Shown here piece by piece: positions 52,176-64,000 of a DNA stretch of 64,000 nucleotides (positions are counted from its first letter, which is position 1; the number at the start of each line of letters is the position of its first letter). The notes below the pieces were generated by a model. It saw nothing but the letters and a program-made list of their open reading frames with translations. It did not search any database and was not told the DNA's origin. Origin of the DNA: Actinomyces radicidentis (lineage in GTDB: Bacteria > Actinomycetota > Actinomycetes > Actinomycetales > Actinomycetaceae); assembly GCF_001553565.1 (NCBI RefSeq), contig NZ_CP014228.1:124001-188000 (forward strand). The letters are read 5' to 3'. The position numbers and the translations under genes are program-made.

Positions 52176-54548
52176 ATGCCCACGCAGACCGCCGTCGAGC
52201 CCGCCCTGACCGGCTCCGAGGACGCCCGGGACCTCACCCGCCTCGGTGCCACGCCCGTCGAAGGCGGCACCGACTTCGTCGTCGTCTCCCCCCACGCCGA
52301 CGCCGTCGACCTCTGCCTCCTCGACCTCGACGACGACGGGCGCGTCACCGGCGAGCACCGCACCGGCACGCACCGCCACGCCCGCGGCGCCTGGAGCGTC
52401 CACGTCCCGGGCGTCGGCCCCGGCCAGCGCTACGGCTACCGCGTCCACGGGCGCTGGGACCCCGCCGAGGGCCTCCTGTTCAACCCCCGCAAGCTCCTCC
52501 TGGACCCCTACGCCCGGGCGATCGACGGCGCCCCCGAGCTGAGCCCCGAGCTCTACGCCCACGCCGTCGACGACTCCCTGGCCCCCACCGCGCAGCCCCT
52601 CGAGCCCTCCGCGCTCGACTCCCTCGGGCACGTCGCCCTCGGCGTCGTCACCGACGAGCCCTTCCCCGTCGTCCCCGGCCCCCGCGTCCCGGCCGAGCGC
52701 GTCGTCGTCTACGAGACCCACGTCAAGGGCCTCACCATCAACATGCCGGGCGTCCCGCCCGAGCTGCGCGGCACCTACGCGGGCCTCGCCCACCCCTCGA
52801 CCGTGGAGTACCTGCGCTCCCTCGGCGTGACGACCATCGAGCTCCTGCCGATCCACGCCTCCTTCTCCGAGGCCTTCCTCTTGCAGAACGGTCGCCGGAA
52901 CTACTGGGGCTACTCGACCCTGTCCTACTTCGCGCCGGAGCCCTCCTACGCGACGGAGGCGGCGCGCGCGGCCGGCCCGCGGGCGGTCCTCGACGAGGTC
53001 CGCGGCATGGTCTCGATCCTCCACGAGGCCGGCCTCGAGGTCGTCATGGACGTCGTCTACAACCACACCTGCGAGTCGGGCGTCATGGGGCCGACGCTCT
53101 CGCTGCGCGGCCTGGACAACCTCGAGTACTACCTGCACGCACCCACCAGGCCCGCGCAGTACGTCGACGTCACGGGCACCGGCAACACCGTCGACTTCCG
53201 CTCGACGCGCGCCGTCCAGCTCTGCCTCGACTCGCTGCGCTACTGGCACGAGCACGTCGGAGTCGACGGCTTCCGCTTCGACCTGGCGGCGACCTTGGGC
53301 CGCAACGCCGCGGAGTTCCAGGCCCGTCACCCCCTCCTCATCGGGATGGCCACCGACCCCGTCCTCCAGGACGCCACGCTCATCGCAGAGCCCTGGGACG
53401 TCGGCCCGGGCGGCTGGCGCACGGGCGAGTTCCCCGAGCCCTTCCACGACTGGAACGACCGCTACCGCGGCACCGTGCGCTCCTTCTGGCTCCACGACGC
53501 CTCCGAGCTGTCCAAGAGCCGCCCCGGCATGGACCTGCGCGACCTCGCGACCCGCCTGGCGGGCAGCGCGGACCTCTTCGGCCACGGCGAGTACCCGGGC
53601 GGGCGCGGTCCGCTCGCGAGCGTCAACTTCGTGACCGCCCACGACGGCTTCACGCTGCGCGACCTCGTCTCCTACGACTACAAGCACAACCTCGCCAACG
53701 GCGAGGACAACCGCGATGGCACCGACGACAACCGCTCCTGGAACCACGGCTTCGAGGGTCCCGCCACGGACTCCGCCCTCGAGCTCGGGATGGACCTGGG
53801 CCCCATCGAGGTCCTGCGCCGCCGCTCCTCGCGCAACGTGCTCGGCACCCTGCTCGTCTCCGCCGGCACGCCGATGATCCTGGGCGGCGACGAGCTGGGC
53901 CGCTCCCAGGAGGGCAACAACAACTCCTACTGCCAGGACTCCCCGATCTCCTGGTACGACTGGAACCTCGCCACCTGGCAGCGCGACCTCATCGCCACGA
54001 CCCGCTACCTCACGCGCCTGCGCGCCGAGCACCCGGTCATGCGCCCCACCGAGTTCGCGACGGGGCGCGTCGCCGAGGGCGACGCGATCCGCGACCTCGC
54101 CTGGTACCGCGCGACGGCGGAGGAGATGGACGCGGAGGGCTGGCACGACCCCTTCACCCGGGTCGTGCAGATGCTGCGCTCCGGCCAGGGCGACGACGAC
54201 GACCTCCTCGTCATCATCAACGGCTCCCTCGACCAGTGCGACGTCACCCTCCCCGAGGGGCGCGGCACGGACTGGCACCTGGCCTGGGACTCCACCTGGG
54301 CGGTGCCCCGCCCACACACCTCGGCCTTCGCGCTGGCCCGTCGCGTGCGCCGCGGCAGCAGGGCCTCGGACGTCCCCGTCGCCCCCGAGCGCGCCCGCGC
54401 CGCACGCTCCGGCGCCACGGACTGCCGCCAGGACCGCCCGGGGGACACGACGACGATGGACCCGCTATCGATGAGGATCTACCTCTCGGGCGAGGAGCTG
54501 CGCGCCGCAGAGGCGCCGACGACGTCGCCGGCCGTCCGGACGCGCTGA
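52176..54548 (+). CDS. glgX: Glycogen debranching enzyme (isoamylase type)
   Basis: GH13 enzyme of 790 residues that cuts alpha-1,6 branches of glycogen. An N-terminal CBM48 domain (LGATPVEGGTDFVVVSPHAD, HVPGVGPGQRYGYRVHGRWD) precedes the barrel. VVYETHVKGLTINMPGVPPE is the GlgX/TreX signature. Catalytic residues by position: nucleophile D369 (GVDGFRFDLAAT), acid/base E405 (LIAEPWDVG), third D490 (FVTAHDGFT). GGDELGRSQEGNNNSYCQDS is also typical. The C-terminus is longer, with an Arg/Ala-rich stretch (about 725-760). First gene of the glucan block; predicted leaderless. Confidence 0.95.
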   Translation: MPTQTAVEPALTGSEDARDLTRLGATPVEGGTDFVVVSPHADAVDLCLLDLDDDGRVTGEHRTGTHRHARGAWSVHVPGVGPGQRYGYRVHGRWDPAEGLLFNPRKLLLDPYARAIDGAPELSPELYAHAVDDSLAPTAQPLEPSALDSLGHVALGVVTDEPFPVVPGPRVPAERVVVYETHVKGLTINMPGVPPELRGTYAGLAHPSTVEYLRSLGVTTIELLPIHASFSEAFLLQNGRRNYWGYSTLSYFAPEPSYATEAARAAGPRAVLDEVRGMVSILHEAGLEVVMDVVYNHTCESGVMGPTLSLRGLDNLEYYLHAPTRPAQYVDVTGTGNTVDFRSTRAVQLCLDSLRYWHEHVGVDGFRFDLAATLGRNAAEFQARHPLLIGMATDPVLQDATLIAEPWDVGPGGWRTGEFPEPFHDWNDRYRGTVRSFWLHDASELSKSRPGMDLRDLATRLAGSADLFGHGEYPGGRGPLASVNFVTAHDGFTLRDLVSYDYKHNLANGEDNRDGTDDNRSWNHGFEGPATDSALELGMDLGPIEVLRRRSSRNVLGTLLVSAGTPMILGGDELGRSQEGNNNSYCQDSPISWYDWNLATWQRDLIATTRYLTRLRAEHPVMRPTEFATGRVAEGDAIRDLAWYRATAEEMDAEGWHDPFTRVVQMLRSGQGDDDDLLVIINGSLDQCDVTLPEGRGTDWHLAWDSTWAVPRPHTSAFALARRVRRGSRASDVPVAPERARAARSGATDCRQDRPGDTTTMDPLSMRIYLSGEELRAAEAPTTSPAVRTR

Positions 54549-54608
54549 CCGCGCCAGGGCCCCGCGGGGGCTCCGCTCCGGGCGCTCGGGCCCCTCATCG
54601 CCCTCCCC

Positions 54609-54614
54609 TAGGAT
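54609..54614 (+). promoter_or_regulatory. -10 element of trpS (leaderless)
   Basis: TAGGAT, 7 nt before ATG 54622. It overlaps an in-frame ATG at 54613, which would otherwise be an alternative start. Confidence 0.45.
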
Positions 54615-54621
54615 GGGCGCC

Positions 54622-55749
54622 ATGACGCAGTCCCCCGAGACCCCCACCTCCTCCAAGGCCGAGGAGGCGCTCGCCAACGCGACGAACGACGCCTCCCTCG
54701 CCCGCTCCATCGCCCGCTCCGCCGAGATCGAGGCCGACCTCGACGTGAACCCCGGCCGCTACCGCATGCTCACGGGCGTGCGCCCCACGGGCAACATGCA
54801 CCTGGGCCACTACTTCGGCACGATGCGCTCGTGGCAGCCGATCCAGGACCGCGGCGTCGACACCTGGATCCTCGTGGCGGACTACCAGGTCATCACCGAC
54901 CGCGACGGCGTCGGCCCGATCCGCGAGCGCGTCCTGTCCCTCGTGGCGGACACGCTGTCCGTGGGCGTCGACCCGGAGCGGTCCACGATCTTCGCCCACT
55001 CCGCGGTGCCGGCCGAGAACCAGCTCATGCTGCCCTTCCTCTCGCTCGTCTCCGAGTCCGAGCTCCACCGCAACCCGACGGTCAAGGCCGAGCTCGAGGC
55101 CACCGACGGCCGCGCCATGACGGGCCTCATGCTCACCTACCCGGTCCACCAGGCCGCGGACATCCTCTTCTGCCAGGCGAACCTCGTGCCCGTCGGCAAG
55201 GACCAGCTCCCCCACCTCGAGCAGGCCCGCCTCATCGCCCAGCGCTTCGACAAGCGCTACGGCCGCGCGGACAAGAAGCACCCCGTCTTCCGCCGTCCCG
55301 AGGCCCTCCTGGGCGAGGCCCCGCTGCTGCTCGGCCTGGACGGGGAGAAGATGAGCAAGTCCCGCGGCAACACCATCGAGCTGCGGATGACCGCCGACGA
55401 GACCGCCAAGGCCCTCAAGAAGGCGAAGACGGACTCCAACCGCGTCATCACCTACGACCCGGAGAACCGCCCCGAGGTCTCCAACCTCCTCATGCTCGCC
55501 TCCCTGTGCGGCGCGGGCGCCCCGGAGGAGATCGCCGAGCGCATCGGCGACGGCGGCGCCGGCACCCTCAAGAAGGTGACGACGGAGGCCGTCAACGAGT
55601 TCTTCGCCCCGATCCGCGCCAAGCGCGCCGAGCTCGTCGCCAACGAGGACTACCTCGTCTCCGTCCTCCATGAGGGCAACGCACGCGCCAACGCGGTCGC
55701 CAACGAGACTCTCGACGCCGTGCGCTCCGCCATGCACATGAGCTACTGA
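54622..55749 (+). CDS. trpS: Tryptophanyl-tRNA synthetase
   Basis: Class I aminoacyl-tRNA synthetase of 375 residues. The HIGH motif reads GVRPTGNMHLGHYFGTM, and the KMSKS loop GLDGEKMSKSRGNTIEL. Tryptophan-site sequence LVADYQVITD and MTYP-like LMLTYPVHQAADILF follow the family. An N-terminal extension of about 45 residues (Ala/Ser/Glu-rich) precedes the catalytic part. ATG 54622 is preferred to ATG 54613 because the latter lies in the -10. No T-box or tryptophan leader is possible with a leaderless message. It interrupts the glucan genes without an obvious functional link. Confidence 0.95.
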   Translation: MTQSPETPTSSKAEEALANATNDASLARSIARSAEIEADLDVNPGRYRMLTGVRPTGNMHLGHYFGTMRSWQPIQDRGVDTWILVADYQVITDRDGVGPIRERVLSLVADTLSVGVDPERSTIFAHSAVPAENQLMLPFLSLVSESELHRNPTVKAELEATDGRAMTGLMLTYPVHQAADILFCQANLVPVGKDQLPHLEQARLIAQRFDKRYGRADKKHPVFRRPEALLGEAPLLLGLDGEKMSKSRGNTIELRMTADETAKALKKAKTDSNRVITYDPENRPEVSNLLMLASLCGAGAPEEIAERIGDGGAGTLKKVTTEAVNEFFAPIRAKRAELVANEDYLVSVLHEGNARANAVANETLDAVRSAMHMSY

Positions 55750-55763
55750 GCCGCCGCGCACCG

Positions 55764-55835
55764 GCGGCCCGGCACGACGTCGGCCCGCCCCGCCGCCACC
55801 GTGCGGCGGGGCGGGCCGACGTCGTGCCGGGCCGC
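55764..55835 (+). terminator. Terminator after trpS with perfect 33-bp stem
   Basis: 55764-55796 pairs with 55803-55835 without a mismatch, leaving a 6-nt loop. It lies 15 nt past the trpS stop. The stem is far longer than needed for termination. Confidence 0.75.
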
Positions 55836-55911
55836 GAGGGGGCACTCCCCCGCCCGCGGGTTGCGCCAGGGCGATATGCGGCCGAGGGACGGGATCCTGC
55901 GCCCCCTCGGT

Positions 55912-55940
55912 GTGACTCGCACCGCCCATCCCAGTACCCT
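55912..55940 (+). promoter_or_regulatory. Leaderless promoter of glgE
   Basis: -35 GTGACT (55912-55917), 17-nt spacer, -10 TACCCT (55935-55940), 6 nt to GTG 55947. Confidence 0.5.
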
Positions 55941-55946
55941 GGGTCT

Positions 55947-58046
55947 GTGACCCCGAACACGACAGGCCCCCAGCCCGAGACCACCCGAGCCGCTCAGGAG
56001 AGCGCTGCGACGCGCACGGGGCGGGCTCCCGCACCCGCCCCCTTCTCCCTCATCGGCCGCATCCCCGTGACCGAGGTGTCGCCCGTCGTCGAGGACGGGC
56101 GCTGGCCCGCCAAGGCCGTCCCCGGCGAGGCCTTCCCGGTCCGCGCCACCGTCTTCCGCGAGGGCCACGACCGCTTCGGCGCCACCGCCGTCCTCGTCCG
56201 CCCCGACGGCACCGAGGGCCCGAGCGCCCGCATGCACGAGTACGCGCCCGGCCTCGACCGCTACGAGGCCCGCCTCGCCGCGGACGCCCCTGGCGACTGG
56301 GGCATCCGCGTCGAGGGCTGGTCCGACCCCTACGCCACGTGGGAGCACGACGCCGGCATCAAGGTCCCGGCGAACGTCGACGTCGAGCTCATGCTCGAGG
56401 AGGGCGCCCGCGTCCTCGAGCGCGCCGCCGCCGTCCCCGGCCGCGACGACGAGGACGCCGCCGTCCTCACGCGCGCCGCCGCCGCCCTGCGGGACACCGG
56501 CCTCGACGCCGCCGACCGCCTCGCCGCCGGCCGCTCCGCCGAGGTCGTCGAGGCGCTGGACCGCCTCCCCCTGCGCGACCACGTCTCGCCGTCGGCCACC
56601 TACCCGCTCCAGGTGGACCGCAAGCGCGCCCTCTACGGCTCCTGGTACGAGGTCTTCCCCCGTTCGCTGGGCGCTACCCGCGCCGAGGACGGCACGATCG
56701 TCCCCGGCACCCTGCGCAGCGCCGCCGAGCGCCTCGACCGCATCGCCACCATGGGATTCAACGTCCTCTACCTCACCCCGATCTCCCCGATCGGCGTCAC
56801 CAACCGCAAGGGCCGCAACAACACGCTCAACGCCCAGCCCGGCGACCCGGGCTCCCCCTACGGCATCGGCTCGGCCGACGGCGGCCACGACGTCATCCAC
56901 CCCGAGCTCGGCACCTTCGACGACTTCGATGCCTTCGTCGAGCGCTCGCGCGGCCTCGGCATGGAGGTCGCCCTCGACCTCGCCCTCCAGTGCTCCCCCG
57001 ACCACCCGTGGGTCGCCGAGCACCCCGAGTGGTTCACCGTCCTGGCCGACGGCTCCATCGCCTACGCGGAGAACCCGCCGAAGAAGTACCAGGACATCTA
57101 CCCCCTCAACTTCGACAACGACCCCGAGGGCATCTACCAGGCGATCCTCGAGGTCGTGCGCACCTGGATCAGCCACGGGGTGACGATCTTCCGCGTCGAC
57201 AACCCGCACACGAAGCCCCTCGTCTTCTGGCAGCGCCTCCTCCGCGAGGTCCGCTCGACCAACCCCGAGGTCCTCTTCCTCGCTGAGGCCTTCACGCGGC
57301 CCGCCATGATGCGCACCCTGGGCAAGATCGGCTTCCACCAGAGCTACACCTACTTCGCGTGGCGCAACACGAAGGAGGAGCTCACCGACTACCTCGTCGA
57401 GCTCTCCCAGGACACGGCCCCCGTCCTGCGCCCCGCCTTCTGGCCGACGACGCACGACATCCTCACGCCCTTCATGACCAACGGGAAGGTGCCGGCCTTC
57501 AAGCTGCGCGCCGTCCTCGCGGCCACGCTGTCCCCCACGTGGGGCGTCTACTCCGGCTACGAGCTCGCGGAGTCCACGCCGCGACCGGGCTACGAGGAGC
57601 AGATCAACAACGAGAAGTACGAGATCAAGCGCCGCGACTTCGGGGCCGCCCGCGCCAACGGGATCGAGGAGCTGCTCACCCGGCTCAACGCCTCCCGCGC
57701 CGCGCACCCCGCCCTCCAGCAGCTGCGCGACATCTGGTTCCACGGCACGAGCGACGACTCCCTCATCGCCTACTCCAAGCGCGTCGACGCCGAGTACTCC
57801 CCCACGGGCGAGGAGGACGTCGTCCTCACGGTCGTCAACCTGGACCCGCACAGCGCCCACGAGGGCGGCGTCCACCTCAACCTCGAGCAGCTCGGCCTGC
57901 CCGCCGGCACGGACGGCTCGCAGCCCGTCATCCGGGTGACGGACGAGCTCACCGGCTGGGTCTTCGACTGGTCGGGCAGCAACTACGTCCGCCTCGACCC
58001 CTCCGAGGGCCGCGTCGCCCACGTCTTCCACGTCCAGCGGCTCTGA
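55947..58046 (+). CDS. glgE: Maltosyltransferase GlgE (alpha-1,4-glucan:maltose-1-phosphate)
   Basis: GH13 subfamily 3 enzyme of 699 residues that transfers maltose from maltose-1-phosphate to alpha-glucan. The N-terminal beta domain starts with LIGRIPVTEVSPVVEDGRWP, a GlgE signature. RALYGSWYEVFPRSLGA, GFNVLYLTPISPIGVTNRKG and EDIYP-like KKYQDIYPLNFDNDPEGIY follow. Catalytic: D418 (IFRVDNPHTKP), E447 (FLAEAFTRP), D504 (TTHDIL). GVYSGYELAEST closes the barrel. GTG 55947 follows a -10 by 6 nt; upstream frame extension to 55824 lies in the trpS terminator and is rejected. It heads the glgE-treS-maltokinase/glgB cluster. Confidence 0.96.
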   Translation: MTPNTTGPQPETTRAAQESAATRTGRAPAPAPFSLIGRIPVTEVSPVVEDGRWPAKAVPGEAFPVRATVFREGHDRFGATAVLVRPDGTEGPSARMHEYAPGLDRYEARLAADAPGDWGIRVEGWSDPYATWEHDAGIKVPANVDVELMLEEGARVLERAAAVPGRDDEDAAVLTRAAAALRDTGLDAADRLAAGRSAEVVEALDRLPLRDHVSPSATYPLQVDRKRALYGSWYEVFPRSLGATRAEDGTIVPGTLRSAAERLDRIATMGFNVLYLTPISPIGVTNRKGRNNTLNAQPGDPGSPYGIGSADGGHDVIHPELGTFDDFDAFVERSRGLGMEVALDLALQCSPDHPWVAEHPEWFTVLADGSIAYAENPPKKYQDIYPLNFDNDPEGIYQAILEVVRTWISHGVTIFRVDNPHTKPLVFWQRLLREVRSTNPEVLFLAEAFTRPAMMRTLGKIGFHQSYTYFAWRNTKEELTDYLVELSQDTAPVLRPAFWPTTHDILTPFMTNGKVPAFKLRAVLAATLSPTWGVYSGYELAESTPRPGYEEQINNEKYEIKRRDFGAARANGIEELLTRLNASRAAHPALQQLRDIWFHGTSDDSLIAYSKRVDAEYSPTGEEDVVLTVVNLDPHSAHEGGVHLNLEQLGLPAGTDGSQPVIRVTDELTGWVFDWSGSNYVRLDPSEGRVAHVFHVQRL

Positions 58047-58185
58047 GGCCGTCCGGGCCGGGCTCCTGCCCGGGCCCGCCGGCGGTCTCCGGCTCACCCG
58101 GCGGCCCCGCGCACCGCGCGACGCTGTCGGGCCGGGGCGCCGCACCCCTCACCGACCGCACGCCACCCACGAGAGGCACAACCAC

Positions 58186-60086
<1,901 letters not shown>

Positions 60087-60087
<1 letters not shown>

Positions 60088-63000
60088 TGACCTCGACCGT
60101 CCCCGCACCCTGGCCCTCCACCGAGACGCTCCTGCACGACCTGCACCCCTGGTTGCTCGAGCGCCGGTGGTTCCCCCTCAAGGGCGACGCCGCACCCGCG
60201 CCCGGCACCCTCAACCTCGTCGCGGACCGCGACCTGGGCGACGGCGTCCACGACCTCCTCATCGAGGCGCCACGCGGCGACGCCGCCGGCACCTCGGTGC
60301 TCGTCCACGCCCCGCTCGTCGCCGTGCCCACCGGGTCGCTGGCGGACTTCCGCGTCGACGGCGAGGCGGCTGAGAACGCCGGCCTCGTCCTCGACGACGC
60401 CAGCGCCGAGCTCGTCGACGGCCCGCACCACCCGGGCTTCTGGCGCGCCTGGGCCGCCGCCGCCGAGGCCGCCGGCACGGTCATGCGCCCCGAGCACGCC
60501 CGCGCGATCGCGCAGCGCGCCCACCGGCTCAGGGTGACCACCGGCGAGCAGTCCAACACGAGCGTCATCCTGCCCGCGCCCCTCGAGGACGCCCCCACCG
60601 GGGGAGCAGAGGACGAGGGCACGACCGACCTCATCGTCAAGGTCTTCCGCGTCCTCGCCGCCGGCCGCAACCCCGACGTCGAGGTCTCCGTCGCCCTCGC
60701 GAAGGACGGCTGGGACCGCGTCCGCACGCCCGTCGCCTGGTCCACCCTGACCTGGATCGACCCGACCGGCGCGGAGGTCGAGGCCGACTCCGCGGTCGCC
60801 ACCACCTTCGTGCCGCGCGCCGACGACGGCTTCGAGCTCTTCTGCGAGCTCGCCCGCTCCGACGACGGCGAGGACGGTGCCCGCCGCCGCCAGGCCCTCG
60901 AGCTGGCCGCGGACCTGGGCATCACGACCGGCCAGATGCACGAGCACCTCGCCGCCGCGCTCGGCACGAGCGAGCCCGCCTCGCCCGCCGAGCTGGCCGC
61001 CGACCTGCGGGGCCGCGCCGACTGGGCGCTCGCCGAGGTCCCCGACCTGGGCGTGCGCGTCCCCGGCCTCGCCGACGGCGTGAGGGCCGTCCTGGCCGAG
61101 CTCGCCGAGCTGCCCCGTCTCGAGACGGCGACCCGCGTCCACGGCGACTACCACCTGGGCCAGACGCTCCACGAGGTCGGCGGCGAGGGCCGCTGGTACG
61201 TCCTCGACTTCGAGGGCGAGCCGCTGCGCCCGCTCGCCGAGCGCTCCGAGCCCGATCAGCCCCTGCGCGACGTCGCGGGCATGCTGCGCTCCTTCGACTA
61301 CGCGGCCGCCGTCGGCGGCGTCGCCGACGCGGGCTGGCTCCCGGCCGTCCGCGACGCCTTCATGCGCGGCTACCGCGCCACCGTCCCCGTCGACGGCGAG
61401 GAGGACGCGCGCGTCGCCGCCGTCGAGCTCGCCGCCCTCGAGCTCGACAAGGCCCTGTACGAGGCCGTCTACGAGGCCCGCAACCGCCCCGACTGGATCG
61501 GCATCCCCGTGGGCGGGCTGACCGCGATCCTCGCCTCCGCCCCCGCGGCCGGGCCGCGGACCGCCACCGACGACGCGCCCGCGCATGACGCGCCCGCAAA
61601 CGGCCGCCAGGCCGACCCCGAGCATGGGAGAGTTGCCAGCATGACCGACGTCACCCCCTCCCCGACCCCCTCCGCTGTCCACGTCGACCCCTGGGTCCTC
61701 GCGGACATCGCCTACGGGCGCTACTACAACCCGCACGAGGTGCTCGGCGCCCACGTGGGCGAGGGCGGCGTCACCGTCCGCACCGTGCGCCACCTCGCCG
61801 ACGCCGTCGCCGTCGTGACCCCGGCCGGGACCTTCCCCGCCGAGCACGAGCAGGACGGCATCTGGGTCGCCGTCCTGCCGGGCGACACCGTCCCCGACTA
61901 CCGCGTCCAGGTCACCTACGGCGACGAGACGACCACCGTCGACGACCCGTACCGCTTCCTGCCGACGCTCGGCGAGATGGACACCTACCTCATCGCCGAG
62001 GGCCGCCACGAGGAGCTGTGGGAGGTGCTCGGCTCGCACGTCAAGCGCTACTCGGGCGACATGGGCGAGGTCGAGGGCACCGCCTTCGCCGTGTGGGCCC
62101 CGAACGCCCGCGCCGTGCGCGTCGTCGGCGACTTCAACTACTGGGACGGCACCGCCACCCCGATGCGCTCGCTGGGCTCCTCCGGCGTCTGGGAGCTCTT
62201 CATCCCGGGCGTCGCCGCCGGCGCCCGCTACAAGTACGAGATCTGCTACAACGACGGCTCCTGGCACCAGAAGGCCGACCCGCTGGCCCGCGCCAACGAG
62301 GTCCCGCCGGCCACCGCCAGCGTCGTCACCGACTCCGAGTACGCCTGGGGCGACGACGAGTGGATGCGCGCCCGCACCGAGCGCGACCCGCACAACGGCC
62401 CGGTCTCCGTCTACGAGGTCCACCTGGGCTCGTGGCGCCAGGGGCTGGGCTACCGCGGCCTGGCCGACGAGCTCGTCCCCTACGTCCAGGAGGCCGGCTT
62501 CACGCACGTCGAGTTCCTCCCGGTCGCGGAGCACCCCTTCGGCGGCTCCTGGGGCTACCAGGTCTCCGGCTACTACGCCCCGACCTCGCGCTTCGGCACC
62601 CCGGACGACTTCCGCTACCTCGTCGACCGCCTCCACCAGGCCGGCATCGGCGTCATACTGGACTGGGTCCCGGCCCACTTCCCCAAGGACGACTGGGCTC
62701 TCGGCCGCTTCGACGGCACCCCGCTGTACGAGGACCCGGACCCGCAGCGCGGCGAGCACCCCGACTGGGGCACGTACATCTTCAACTTCGGGCGCAACGA
62801 GGTCCGCAACTTCCTCGTCGCCAACGCGCTGTACTGGCTGGGAGAGTTCCACGCCGACGGCCTGCGCGTCGACGCCGTCGCCTCGATGCTCTACCTGGAC
62901 TACTCGCGCGACGAGGGCCAGTGGCACCCGAACCAGTTCGGCGGCCGCGAGAACCTCGAGGCCATCAGCTTCCTCCAGGAGGCCACGGCCACCGCGTACC

Positions 63001-63851
63001 GCAAGAACCCCGGCACCATGATGATCGCCGAGGAGTCCACCGCCTGGCCGGGCGTCACCGCCCCGACCGAGTACGGCGGCCTAGGCTTCGGCCTCAAGTG
63101 GAACATGGGGTGGATGAACGACACCCTGCGCTACATGGCGGAGGAGCCCATCAACCGCCGCTACCACCACGGCGAACTGACCTTCTCCCTCGTGTACGCC
63201 TTCTCCGAGCAGTTCGTCCTGCCGCTCAGCCACGACGAGGTCGTGCACGGCAAGGGCTCCCTGCTCTCCAAGATGCCGGGCGACGCCTGGCAGGAGCTGG
63301 CGAACCTGCGCGCCCTGTACGCCTACCAGTGGTCGCACCCGGGCAAGCAGCTGCTCTTCATGGGCCAGGAGTTCGGCCAGGGCGCCGAGTGGAACGCCGA
63401 CAACTCGCTGGACTGGTGGATCCTGGACGACCCGGGCCACCAGGGCCTGCTCAAGCTCGTCACGGACCTCAACGCCTTCTACAAGGACTCCCCGGCGCTG
63501 TGGGCGGACGACTTCTCGCACCGCGGCTTCGAGTGGATCGAGGCCGGCGACGGAGACCACAACGTCCTGTCCTACCTGCGCAAGGGCACCGGCCCCGACG
63601 GCCACGGCGACCTCGTCGTCGCAATCGTCAACTTCGCCGGCACCCCGCACGAGGGCTACCGGGTCGGCCTGCCCTTCGCGGGCGGCTGGGACGAGGTCAT
63701 CAACACCGACGCCCCCGAGTACGGCGGCTCCGGCGTGACGAACCAGGGTCACGTCGAGGCCGAGGAGCTCCCGTGGAACGGCCGCCCGGCGTCCGTGACG
63801 CTGCGCGTTCCCCCGCTCGGCGCCGTCTTCCTGCGGCCGAGCCGCGACTGA
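60087..63851 (+). CDS. glgB: Maltokinase joined in frame to 1,4-alpha-glucan branching enzyme GlgB
   Basis: One frame of 1254 residues. Residues 1-480 are maltokinase (Pep2/Mak): [61 protein letters not shown] (catalytic loop) and [17 protein letters not shown] (Mg site). Residues 480-518 form a loose linker ([16 protein letters not shown]) that reads like translated intergenic DNA. From M519 the GlgB part begins: CBM48 units ([39 protein letters not shown]), [20 protein letters not shown], nucleophile in [17 protein letters not shown], acid/base [33 protein letters not shown] 61641 (M519) has GGGAGAG 8 nt upstream, so a separate 736-residue GlgB may also be made. The first start ATG 60087 has AGAGGAGG upstream. 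Confidence 0.92.
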
Positions 63852-63888
63852 CGCCGATCGCGCCCTGAGGCAAGACCACGGCGGTCCA

Positions 63889-63921
63889 GGGGCGGGCACC
63901 GCGTTCGGCGGTGCCCGCCCC
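63889..63921 (+). terminator. Terminator after the maltokinase-glgB gene
   Basis: Perfect 14-bp stem, 63889-63902 with 63908-63921, 5-nt loop, 38 nt after the stop. The last 79 bases of the window show nothing recognisable. Confidence 0.7.
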
Positions 63922-64000
63922 GTCGCGTGCGCGCGGTCCTCTCGCACGGGGTGCCGGCCGAGCCCTGCGCGGCCCGCGCCGGCCACCCGCGAGCGACGTG

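Noticed and set aside
54549..54621. T-box or tryptophan attenuator in front of trpS
   Set aside because: Only 73 bases separate glgX and trpS, and the -10 lies 7 nt from the start codon, leaving no leader RNA.

Overview
The window is one contiguous stretch of a very GC-rich actinobacterial chromosome. Codon third positions are almost all G or C, starts are often GTG, stops are mostly TGA, and several genes look leaderless. An Actinomyces-like member of Actinomycetaceae is my best guess from the gene content, but nothing in the sequence names the genus. The left edge cuts a purine nucleoside phosphorylase gene. I see no rRNA, CRISPR array, prophage, insertion sequence or replication origin.

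Layout. 0-12 kb: purine salvage (NCS1 permease plus PNP), a helical-repeat protein, a large LuxR-type regulator, CsbD, a broken EamA transporter, a flavin reductase, a frame-broken NAD(P)HX dehydratase, a histidine phosphatase and an amidohydrolase. 12-14.4 kb: an encapsulin shell gene with its dye-decolourising peroxidase cargo. 14.5-17 kb: an interrupted membrane glycosyltransferase. 17-22.6 kb: a six-gene MoxR/DUF58/DUF4129 operon in which neighbouring genes overlap by four bases, ending in an M20 peptidase. 23.6-25.9 kb: two badly broken genes (AlkA-like glycosylase, MFS permease). 25.5-29.4 kb: an ArsR-type regulator divergent from a three-gene ABC exporter. 29.4-31.9 kb: a MazEF-type pair, a deleted quinone oxidoreductase, a hypothetical protein and the initiator tRNA.

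32-44 kb matches a gene order known from mycobacteria and other actinobacteria: UPF0182 membrane protein, PPA1309 protein, Zincin_2-type protein, PDZ/S16 protease, ThiF-like protein, UvrD2 and NudC. It is followed by a cysteine desulfurase, a lipoprotein/secreted protein pair of mosaic composition, and MnmA (the tRNA thiolase that would use the desulfurase's sulfur). 48.5-52 kb holds a DUF1540 protein, a gene behind an IdeR/DtxR-like iron box, and etfBA.

52-64 kb is an alpha-glucan and trehalose block: glgX, trpS, glgE, treS and a single reading frame joining maltokinase to GlgB. Together TreS, maltokinase, GlgE and GlgB make up the GlgE route from trehalose to branched alpha-glucan, and GlgX trims the product.

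Two quality signals matter to a user. Five genes (EamA, NAD(P)HX dehydratase, glycosyltransferase, AlkA, MFS) carry single-base length changes, mostly in short G/C runs. Two of them also carry in-frame TAG codons where the family has, or could have, tyrosine. These may be true decay or sequencing error, and raw reads would decide.
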